Source: Rhynochetos jubatus (lineage: Eukaryota; Chordata; Aves; Eurypygiformes; Rhynochetidae). Taken from it: a stretch of 64,000 nucleotides of DNA. The stretch spans positions 39,185,631 to 39,249,630 of the forward strand of contig CM050652.1 in assembly GCA_027574665.1 (NCBI GenBank), given 5' to 3'. Every line of letters starts with the position of its first letter. The stretch's first letter is position 1. The notes beneath the pieces were generated by a model. It did no database searches. It had not been told where the DNA came from and saw only the letters and a list, made by a program, of their open reading frames with translations. Of the stretch, positions 23,996 to 34,508 are shown piece by piece. A program made the position numbers and the translations under genes.

Positions 23996-26900
23996 CGCCT
24001 GAATATTGAAAGGTGGTAAAAAGTTCGGAGAGCCTCTGGTAGAAGTTGTTTTGGGAGCACAAAGTTGTCTTGTTTTTACATGCTATAATGGGCAGGAAGA
24101 TGGTGACTTGCTACTTATCATTCTCAATGCTTGTTTCCCACTCCTATCTGCTAACATCTCCTTGTGTGTTGGGAAGGCTGTCACTGGTGCAGTTTGTGAT
24201 CCAGCTATCACTAATATTGACCCTGGAAGAGAAGGTTCACATCTCATCAACCTCTTTATGTTCATGCAAAGCCTTCTACAAAAAGAACAGTTTCAGTGCT
24301 ACAGGGACACAGCTCATCTTCGGCGCCTTTCGTGATGCCCCCCCGACTTTTGAGACACATCTGTCGACACGGTGCTGTACTGTGGTTCCTCCAGCCCAAC
24401 TCACAGCCTGACCCAAAGCAGCTGCCGTTCTACCTCCCTGCTGTAATCGGCTTGTCAGTTTAAGGGCTGCGCTATTCAAAGGCGGCTGAACTGCTGGTAC
24501 TCCTTTCTCTTCTCAGGTACAAAGTGCTCTGTTCTCCCGTCTCACCGATTAACACAGTTAAATGAAGCGGCAATCTGATCTTATCTGTAGGTTGTTCTAT
24601 TTCAACATTAAAGACGGGCTTTTTTGCCTGAAATCTTAGGGATTTTCTCCAAATCTATCAGTAGGTTGAATACAGGATATGTTTCTGCCTACCAGCTTTA
24701 TACACCCTTCATGCAGACAATCCTGGCTGCAGTAACAGTAACTGCAAAAATTTACGAACTGTATATTCAGTGGAGACTGCCAAGATGCCTTGCTGACACT
24801 ACTTTAATTACCATATCATCTGATAAATGACTGCATAGCTTAGTGAGATTCCTTTGGTGAGGGAGATCAAGACACTGGCTCCACCAGACTGAATACAACT
24901 TCCTCACTTAATTTATGTAAATCTCTGAAATCAGTCATATCCCCAGCATATGTTTCTGGAACTCTATCCATCACCGTCATGATGTCTTTATCAGTTGATG
25001 CTAATACTGCTGTTTCTAACTTGAAAGCTGAAAGAAGATGTGAAAATTGATGGATAGATGAATAGCTGCTACCCTGGAGATTTCTTATCCTTGACGGAGT
25101 TTGGGCTGACAGGTATGTGGTGAATGAATTCAACAACATCCTGACTGTGTTTGTAATTACATTCTCCATCTTTATTTTTATAATAATTTGGTATTTAGCC
25201 TCAGTGTTTCAAAATATTGTTGTAAAAGTGCTGTGATCTGTAACACTCTAACCAGCACTTGAACCAAGATAATATATTTTCTGAAAATGGGCAATAGAAA
25301 TCACCAGGGAAAATGAAATGAATTCGGATGCTTGATCACTGGCAGAGGCTCTGGCCTTGGAGAATGTAACTCTAGCAAAAAAAGGAACATACAAGATCTA
25401 TGTGTGGCAGTGCTGACTGCGGTGCCGTTTAATTAACTTGGGCAGCCGACCTTCCCGGATACCTTCTAGTGTGAGGGATTTTCGTCATACTTTACAAAGA
25501 AGATGGAGAGGACCCTGACCAACGTCTCTGGAGGAGTCAAAGCAGTTAAGGCAGGGGAAAAGCACTGCTGCTGCAATTCTCATCTGCTGGAAAAGGAGGT
25601 TTCAGCTCACAGGCAGACTGCACAGGGCTAACTCTGAGGGCAAGCGTCCTCGGAGAGGCCCAGGACAACTGCCAGGCTGTGGCTGTGGGTGAACTCAAAG
25701 AGCGGTTGTTTTAGGGCTGTCCTCCCTGAGGCCTCTGCTGCCACTCTCCTCCCATCAGCTCCTGCCATTGGGCCATGCCAGTGGCCAGTGAGCCCTTGGC
25801 TGGGCACACAGACAGCCAAGCTGACATCTTTCATCGACACAGGGCACTGTGGTAAGGTGCGCTGGCTGCCAGCTCTGTCTGTGCCCTGACTTCCCAACCT
25901 TGGGGATAGACACCCCTGGAGATTGCCAAGTATCTCAGTGAAAAAGGTGGCTGAGGTCTATTTCTGCTGCGGCAATACCAGTTAACTTTTTCCTCTGGTC
26001 CAACTTAGCTAATAGTATTTTTCTGGCACTTTCATCTGTTACTCAGTTTTTGGCACTACTGATTCCCAGGAGTTATTGAGTCCCTACAGCAGCCTGAGGG
26101 AGAGACCAGTGTGATTTGGGGACTTCCCTACCAAACCTTTGCACATTTTCCCTTGAGAAAGATGGAGAGAAACCCAGCATCAGAGCACCTCTTCCAGACT
26201 TCTGGTGCTCTGCTTCAAGCCAGAGTGTCTTGACAAAGCAGCAATAAATTCAGCGGTTAGTGATCCCATGGGAAGAGCAGCGCTGCCTGATCAGAGAAAC
26301 ACTTCAAAGCACTATCAAAATTATGATAATTCCTTCATTTAAGAACTCTTTCTGGCTTCCTATCAAAGTGTATGCTTACACTGTAGCCACACAAGTGTTA
26401 CTATAGATAGCTTTAAGCTAAGTATGTAGCTTTCATAACAGGACAAATAAACTGATAGATTTCTGCATGCTGCCTCTGAACTGAGAAACTTCAGACACTG
26501 CTCACAGGCAGTTCTCACGTGATGTGTACAATCTTTACCCCATGTTTCTAGTCTAATATAGTCTAAATTCATACTATGATTATTTTCAAGTTCTTAATTG
26601 AATCTTTCATGTTACAGAGCCTCCAGGGAAGACTTATGGCTAGACATTGCTCTCCTTGAGGTCTCACATTCAAATATCATTTCAATGACTGCTGCTTCTG
26701 CTTCAAGGCAAATTCAGAGGTATATTCTTCTTGAGGCTAATCTTCAAGGACGTTCACTCTGTTCGGCAAAATGAAGAAATGTGAAAAGCAATGGTCCACA
26801 TTTTCCTTTGGAAGATGAATGGAACCCATTGGATATTCATAGCTAAAGCCATCTAACACCTGCTAAAGACCATGGGATCAAGTCCAAACTTTCTAAAGGA

Positions 26901-29900
26901 GAGTAGATGCCATCCTGGCTGTTGGCTTACTTCCTCTTCAAATAATGGTGATGTGACTGCAGTCATTAAAATGTTCCCAGTGATTGGCATTGTCAAACAG
27001 AACCAATTCACCAAGAGAATGTTATCTTCCTGCAAGAATATTATTTTAGAATATTAAATCATGAGCAACACAGACAACATTTGTCTTTTAAGCAAAAGTG
27101 GAAAAGTAAAAGTTAATATAGTAATTTTTCTTACATTGTAAGCAGGCACATTTAGCAAAGGAAGACTGTCATTTTCTATCAAATAACTTTGATCAAGACT
27201 AATGACTTTCCTTCAAACTCCCATTTTTCTTCAGATCTCCATACTTTTTGTAGAAACCAAAGGATTAATTATATTCTTCTTCCCTAGAGAAGGACTTCTA
27301 TGAAAACAAATCTTGAGCCTTGCAGCACTTCATCATTATACTCTTACTTCCTATTATTAGGATAATTAAACAAGTTGATTTCACAGAGCCTATGGACACA
27401 TTTTTATTATACATTGCAAACTCTCAAAGTGTACATCCTGTGGTGTTCTTTCCACAGGATCCTGTATTCTCTCTTCTTTCTTTGACCGTATATAACTCTG
27501 GGACTCCAAGAGAACAGTTTTCAAAGGGATTGCTCTCTGCTTGCAGTTTGATGGGCAAAACTGTCATGATTTTCAAAAGAACTTGGTAGGCATTGTCCAA
27601 ATTCTCCCATTAGGTCGATTGTAAATTTCTATTTATTGTCTGGGAGCAGAGTTATACAAAGCTGCTACCATCTAAGTACATTTTTACACATTAAACTTGG
27701 TGAATGTTGAGCAGCTCGCTCAATCAATATTTATTAAATGATCAGTCCTAACAATGAAGTGTAGTCACAATAAGTGGTAGACCTAAAATACAACATTTTT
27801 GATTATTAGAGATTTAATCAATTGAAGAAAACAGTGAGGCAAAATAATGAGTGATTGAAATACTGCACATGAATCATTTTAATAGTCTAATTAAGCTGAA
27901 AGTAATAACACAGCCTTTGTCAAGCTTGTCTGCAATAAAATGGTACCGTGCTGAAACTCGAGAATCAAATTTCACGTTCTCCATCACGTGGTGCAGAAGA
28001 AAGAAAATGAGATAAATTACAGCCTGAAATGCTACTTGAAGGATAAATGTACCTACGTATTGTCCAAATACAGTGTTACGTATTTTTTCAATCATCTGCA
28101 TCAGCAATGTGTACCATGGAAAAGAGAAGGGTGTAAAGAGGGCAGAATTAGATTTTAGGGATCAAATACTTTACAAGGAACAAATTTTTCCTGCAGTGTG
28201 TTGTGTTTTGAGTGATCTGAGTCCTAATGGACAGCAGAAGCACAGGCAGCAGCAGTGGCAGCATATCCCACTATTGATAGGATAATGGAGGGAGAGGATG
28301 AAGAGTGTTCCAGAAGCTGGTAGAAGTGTGAATGCATTGCAGTTATTTATCATCTCATTTTCCTCATGAAATGAGTTACTTTGGCATACAAGTAGATAAA
28401 AGCTTTTGAACCAAAGGAAAGTGCAGTTTGGATTCTGGCATCTTGGCCCACAAAAGGATAGTTGTCCTCATCTTTTGTACTTTCTACGTTGTAGAAAATG
28501 TCCTATGATAAAGCAAAACTGAGCGCATCTCTTCAGGAATGGCTGGAGTTGTTCAGTTCATGCACATATATAAAGGAGAATGATACAGTTCAGAATTACA
28601 TCACATGAAGTGTATAGCGTTAAAATATGACACAGGAAGTCACTGGCTAAGAGTGCACTAGCAAGTAGAGAGTGTGTGTATGTGTGTCTGTGTGTACTAG
28701 GAGCAGCATCTCTACAGAGACAAACTGGATCCAACACTAGAAATTTTGTTTCAGAGTAACTCAGGTCTGCTCCCATGCACTAAATGTCTGTTAACTGCTG
28801 GAGTGCAGCTTCTGGCTCAGTTTCCTCCAGAAGGAATCATGTATAAGCTTTCCAGTATGGATCCCTGACGTGAATCGAAGTGCAGTAAGGTTTGGGGGAA
28901 TGATGGGAAATTCTCTTCAAAGGTACACTTCTGATCTTTTATGGTGCACAAACATAATTTCAAAGTTCTCATCTTAAGCTGTTTTGGCATACAACTACTT
29001 TGAAAAAATAAAGCCTTAAAAGTCACAAAAATACTAGCAACTGTATTAGAGCACAAAACCATTCTTTCCGATCTTATTCATACTTACTAAAACAAGAGTA
29101 ACACAAATTAAAGTTCTTTTAAAATATGAGGCCATAAATCTATATGGGAAATAATCACATAGAAAACCCTAAAACATAATTACATAAAGACCTTTAAACT
29201 GATTTTAATGTTATCTAAAGAGGAACTTTGATATCAAACTTTCAGGTTTTAAATTTGACATTTTATTATGACTGTGTATTATGAAGTTTCTTAGGGCACT
29301 TAGAGTTTAATACTATGCAAACAGGGACAATGAGAAAAGTATATTTGAAATAGTCATCTGGTCTTGTAATGTGAATTAGGTCAGGTGGTCGTATATTGCA
29401 TACACAGACATGCAAAAAGTCTGGATAAACAGAAGGGTGCAGAACAGATGTATACAGGTAGGTGAGGGGAGATGAATGTCATTCATAATTTCTAAAGTAT
29501 ATGGAATATTATTGAATCTTACCTTGATGTATAATAAATAGTTTTTATATAGTCATTACTTGGTACAAAGATAATGGACTTCATGCTTTTTAAGTCTATG
29601 CCACAGCTTGTATATGCAAACTCTGTTGAAAGCGGGTGGTATTAAACCCATATGAAAACATTATGGAGAGCAGAAAAATCACATTTATGTTCAAACTACT
29701 GCAATATTGTTGATTTACCTAACTGACATTAATTTAATTACTCAAAAATTTTATTTATTCACAGTTTTCAAATTAAACCGTAAGCCCCATTTTCCTGTTT
29801 TCTCTTAGCTAAGCACTTGAAATGAGACATACAAAATGTCAGTGATTTTTTATCTTAACTACTGGTCATTTTAAGTAGTAGCGTAAGTAGTGTTTGTCCT

Positions 29901-30829
29901 TGTTTTTACATAGTTAGGCATAAGTTTGTCTCTGTTCCTGAACCTTCAAGAAACAGTAAAACACACACACAAAAATTACCTGGATTTTATTTGTTTGCTG
30001 CACAGAAAATGTGTGTGCACTTACCATGGCAACCTTACTTTCTTCAATAACTCTTGGCACATCTGTGAGCCACTAATCTTAATGGAATATATTTACTCAT
30101 TTAAGCTATGAATGCACTGAAAATTGCATCAAGCGTAGGATAGGACACTGCATCAAGGTGAGACACTCAGCTTCTGTCTCCATTTTTTTCCCACTAATAG
30201 ACTGGCTGTGTCTTTCAAATAAACTAATGTCTCTAAGCATCTGCTTGTTGTGCTGTCATTTCTCTGTCTCCCCTTGTCAAATGGTTGTTCTGCTGTGGTT
30301 AGGGACTTCAGCTCCTGCTGATGCTCATGCAGCTCCGACCAGAATGGGATCCAGCTCTTGCTAGTGGCCTGCTGTGGATGCCGTACCATGAAAGAAACTG
30401 CTGTCAGCAATTACTGATGGTAATCTCTTGTAAAGGTGTCTCTTTCTAGTCTTTATAGTGTGAGAAATAGGTCCTGATTATGTGATGGAGATGAGACAGA
30501 AACTGTTTGGGGAGCTGTGTAATGCTCTGTACATGTTTATGTATTTACATATTCATTAATCTGTGCTATTATATCTCCTAATGTGTGCCCCGTGGTTAGG
30601 CATTAGGACAGCCGCATGCTGCTGGGAGCAGAGCACACAGACCCCGAGATACCAGTTCTTCCTCTCACAGTGTGATTCTGCCTGTGACCCCCGATCTCAA
30701 TAGTGTCCTTTCCTGAGTTGCTTTCCTATTACAGATGTCCCTCCAGAATTCAGTCTGGATTTGCCCCTTCACCTTCTCTGGACCAGAAGGTGGTCTTGTT
30801 CACCACCAGGAGCAATCTCCATGACTGGT
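23996..30829. other. Intergenic, no identified gene; several non-random patches
   Basis: This stretch holds a CpG-retaining patch (24321-24569), a - strand open frame of 100 codons (24867-25169), a GC-rich patch (25400-25920) and a CpG-retaining - strand frame (27874-28107). It also has a GT microsatellite (28672-28695). None matches a family I recognise. The rest is AT-rich unique sequence. Confidence 0.5.
28672..28695. repeat. (GT)n microsatellite, interrupted
   Basis: A run of GTGTGTGTATGTGTGTCTGT type, with TA and CT interruptions. Confidence 0.85.
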
Positions 30830-31088
30830 TGTGCTGGTTTGAGACAGAAAAGAGTTAACTTTCTTCACAGTTTCTGGTATGAAGCTCTGTTTCTGGATTT
30901 ACCCTGTAAAAAGTACTGATAGGGTGTCTTTTTAGCTGGTGCTGGGGAATGCTTGCACCAAATTCAAGGTCTTTCTCAGCTTTGGGTACTGCAGCTGTGT
31001 TCTCAGCTTTCTCGTTGTGGGCAGTGTGGGGGAACACACAGTTCAGACAGCTGACCCAAACTGACCAAAGGAGTATTTCATTCCATAG

Positions 31089-31110
31089 TACGTCATGCTC
31101 GGTACATAAG
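31089..31110 (+). promoter_or_regulatory. LTR core promoter remnant (CRE-like plus TATA-like)
   Basis: TACGTCAT at 31089-31096 is followed by TACATAAG at 31103-31110, in the place where related LTRs carry TGACGTCAT-like and TATATAA motifs. The TATA-like box is degraded by one base, so activity is uncertain. Confidence 0.5.
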
Positions 31111-31139
31111 CGGAGAGTGGGCACGGGGGGCCATAACTC

Positions 31140-31375
31140 TGAATTTACTCCTTTGCTACCTCCTCTCTTAGCTCCTTAACTTCTAACTAGCTGCTTTGCT
31201 AACTCCTTTGCTGGCTTGTTCGTTGGTGGGTTGGTTGGCTTTCCCAGTCATCCTATTGCTGATGATCACTCAGACTCTGCTGCTATTGCTCTCAGGCTCT
31301 GGCTCTCGGGCTGCGGCTATCAGGCTCTCGGGCTCTGACTCTCACTTCGCAGGATCTGACTGTGCATCAGTCGGC
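31140..31375. repeat. CT-rich degenerate tandem units inside the LTR
   Basis: Repeated CTCCTTTGCT-type units (31147-31213) are followed by repeated GGCTCT/CGGGCT units (31288-31345). They account for part of the extra length of this LTR and create long open frames with no coding meaning. Confidence 0.6.
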
Positions 31376-31614
31376 AGGTAGTGAGCAATTTTATCATGTT
31401 TTTTATTATTTCAATTGCTTAGTAGTTATAGTATTTGTATATATTCATTTATATATATATTATTAATTTAGATTTAGATTAGTAAATAGTTCTTACCTCA
31501 ATTTTACAAGCTTCCTTGTCTTTTTCCTCCGATTCTCCCTCTCCACTGGAGGAAGGAGTGGGGGGAGGTGTGAGAGCGGTATTTTGCTGGCTGGAGTTAA
31601 ACCATGAAACTGGT

Positions 31615-33881
31615 AGTTCCCTGGATGAGAGCTTAGCTGAGCTGAGGTCCTGGGCCCCTTCAGAGCTTTCTCAACAAAGATTTCAGGAGAAGCAAATGAT
31701 GTCAAGGCCCAAAGTGACATTTCCAAGACTGCCATTTATTTTTTTAACAGGTGTTACCTCTGGGGGCAATGATTCGGTTTCTGAAGCTGCTGGTATCTAA
31801 GGGCCTTGCAGAAAATCCTCACTCTTTTTTTTCAGAAATGGCAGCCTCTGTGGCTGCTTTGAGATGCCTGTGTGGGAGATAACGCAGTTGGCAGTTCAGC
31901 CTGGTTTCCAAGAATCCTTCACGTCTTGGATGATGCAGTACAGACATCTTCCACCTCTAGGCTATGTCCACAACGCTAAAAAGCATCTGCTCTGGGGAGT
32001 GGTACCTAGCTCCCAGGCCACACCATAACAGATTTTGGTGTTCATTCACATTGTTCTGTAGAACAGGTTCATGTCTTCTTTGGGCTCTAGGTAGCAATGC
32101 TTATGGCCCTAGGAAATATTTGCTTGCTTTCTTTGTGTGTTTTCTTCAGTTCAGAGAAAATGTCTGGAATAATGCGAGACCTGTGTTATATCCTGCCAGT
32201 CTGCTCTCGTTTTCTTTTCTGTCATGATACTGTTAGTAGGTACTACATGCCCTAGGGCATGGCAGGGAGATGCAGGATGGACTTTGAGGGGTGCAAGGAC
32301 TTTTGAGCTATTTTTTGGGGTCTGAGGTAGGCAAAGCTGGCTGGTCATGATTATGAAGTGTGGGCTGTATCCCAGCCTGGCTTCCGTTCCCAAGTCGCCG
32401 CACTTCAGAAGAGAGCCAAAGAGTGACCTGAGGCACATAGATACAGTTTGTGTAAGAAAGATCAGGGCAGCAGGGCCTGGGAAGGAGCTGGGGAGCTAGA
32501 TTGTCTGACAGCATAGGCTCATCCGCAGTAAAGGCTACCTGAAACAGCTCTGTAATTTTTGTCAAAGAAAAAATGCACAAAAAGGCTGATAATGATGGTA
32601 ACAATTGAAGTGGATGGTTCAGAAGTAAAACAGAATGTTACAACTGTAATGACAAACGATATCATCAGAGTAAGATAGATGGGATGAGCTTTTACTTTGT
32701 TTTTGAGCAGGAAGGCACAGCAAGAAGGTCAGATATTTTCCATAGCATTAGAATTATGCAAAATCATTTTATAAAGACTCCATCCACTTATTTTGGAAAA
32801 GAGTGCCATACTACAGAAAATATCCTGCAGGTTTTGGCAAAAGGTGCTTTTTAGTCTTTTTTTTTTTTTTTTTTTAAATACAATAGTGTAGATTATATGC
32901 ACTATAATTGTTTGCATTCTGAGAATATGGGATGTAATTGCACCATTGAACATGAAAGAGCCTACTGATGCATTTGCCCAGTTATAGTGCACATGTTGTC
33001 TAGGGATGGGGGATAACTCTATTGTTTCTTTTCTGTATGATGCAATTAAATTTCCTTTTCTGTACAGTGCAAGTCACAACAGCTTGTCAGCCCTCACTGG
33101 AGACTTTGGGAATTACTAGAATGTCAATATTTACTCCTTTCCTACCAGTACACAGCAAAGCTAAATTCTCTGTATTTGTATCTAAGTGTGTGCGTGTGTG
33201 TATATCAAGCAAGTACTCTAGAGTGTATAAAGACTAATCAGTGATAAAGTTCAAAATTAATATAATTTCCAAAGAGACCAAACACCATAAATAAAATGTT
33301 TATGCAAAAGATGAACTCAATCTCATTGTAAATGAAAACAAACAAACAACAAAAAAAAAAAAAACAGATCTAAATATACATAGAATAAGACAGTAGCTTT
33401 CCCAAAGGATATGTGAAAGGGAAAGGAAGCAATACAGATTAGGCAGTGTTTATAATTATATTAGTGTGAATATGTATTTCTTTATGTGTTAATGAGAGGA
33501 TAAGAAGGATGCTGTCTGAGATATGATCGTGTTTTCCCTGTAGAATGAGGAATTATGACCACAGCTCTTTAATTTGATACCCTCAGGAGGTGTGAGTTTA
33601 AGCCCTCTTACATCAGAAAATCTTAGCATGAGTGGTGCTACAGTGGTAGCAGCAAAGAGGAAAAGACAAGGCAGTAAGAGAAGGGCTGTTTAATTTTAAT
33701 GAAATAATACATGTTGCATTAGACAAGATAGACCTGATGGGAAAGTCCGATGTAATTTTTAAAAGCTTTCCGTATGTTTTTGACACAGACTTTAAGATTT
33801 AATGAAGGTATTATTCTTGCTATAGTATTCTATTGCATGGATTCAGTATACATTTAGATTGAGTAGTATTTTCTATTAAAG
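31615..33881. other. Intergenic, no gene seen
   Basis: Unique sequence with a T19 run (32857-32875), a short GT run (33186-33204) and an AAAC/A-run (33334-33364). Open frames such as 32151-32604 on the - strand have no supporting motif. Confidence 0.6.
32857..32875. repeat. T19 homopolymer
   Basis: The longest uninterrupted T run in this part of the window. It shows no retroposon body on either side. Confidence 0.85.
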
Positions 33882-33968
33882 TCATAAAATCATAGAAGCA
33901 TAAAATTTTTCTTGTTGGAAAACACCTTTAAGTCCAACCATCAACCTAGCACTGCCAAATCTACCCAA
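33882..33968 (-). mobile_element. CR1 LINE, 3' terminal fragment (antisense)
   Basis: TCATAAAATCATAGAAGCAT, then TTGTTGGAAAACACCTTTAA, then GTCCAACCATCAACCTAGC is the reverse complement of a CR1 3' end (tail plus the AAAGGTCTTTTCCAACC region). It is of the same general subfamily as the copy at 16113 and more diverged. It is only about 87 bp long. Confidence 0.85.
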
Positions 33969-34033
33969 ATCTTTCATGTCATCATGTCAAAAAGGAATTT
34001 AGATAGCCTCTTTGTTTCTGGCCTATCATTTGC

Positions 34034-34063
34034 CTTTTTTTGTTTTGTTTTGTTTTGTTTTTT
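34034..34063. repeat. (TTTTG)n pentanucleotide tract
   Basis: A T-run followed by several TTTTG units. Low-complexity DNA. Confidence 0.85.
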
Positions 34064-34483
34064 AAATGTGTGATCAAACAGATATTTTTTCGTACTGTCA
34101 CTGCCCAGTCTTGAAGCAGTATCAGGGATCTCTTCAGCAATGTCTTTGCAAATATTTTTTCTGAAGTCTTTGTACATATTGTCTGATCCAGACTGCACTA
34201 AATTCGTTGTCAAGAGTCCCACTGATTTTGCTGGACTTTACATTAGGTCTTGAAAGCGTGCTGTAGTGTGAACGCCTCAATCCATATTCTGTGCACCTTA
34301 TCTAGCCTGCAGATATACAGCAGGGTCAGACTTACCCTGGCAAGTGTGTGGGGAACAGTAGATTGGAGCAGTAGAATGAATAAATCAATGTGAAATTATC
34401 AGGTGAATGGTACATCTTGCCCCAGTGAGTAGAAACTTTAAAAGGGAATGTTTAAAAAAGTGACTTCTTAAATATACTAGGAA

Positions 34484-34508
34484 GTGTGTGTATATATATA
34501 TATATATG
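34484..34508. repeat. (GT)n-(AT)n compound microsatellite
   Basis: A short GT run changes directly into TATATATATATATAT, a common compound form. Confidence 0.85.

Larger units (their letters stand above)
30830..31609 (+). mobile_element. Solo LTR of an avian endogenous retrovirus
   Basis: An approximately 780 bp LTR. It begins TGTGCTGGTTTGAGACAG and ends near TGGAGTTAAACCATGAA, the terminal sequences of an LTR group widespread in birds. A direct repeat, (A)CTGGT, flanks it at 30824-30829 and 31609-31614, which fits a 5-6 bp target-site duplication. Inside, in order, are AACTGACCAAAGGAGTATTT, a CRE-like TACGTCAT (31089-31096), a TATA-like TACATAAG (31103-31110), CT-rich short tandem units (about 31140-31370), an A/T-rich part (31385-31490) and a purine-rich stretch (31545-31570). 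No gag, pol or env sequence lies beside it, so it is a solo LTR left by recombination. The final CA is mutated, so it is old. The family class is not assigned. Confidence 0.85.

Noticed and set aside
31140-31381. Possible CRISPR-like or satellite array in the CTCKGGCT units
   Set aside because: Units are short and irregular with no spacers, and they lie inside an LTR.
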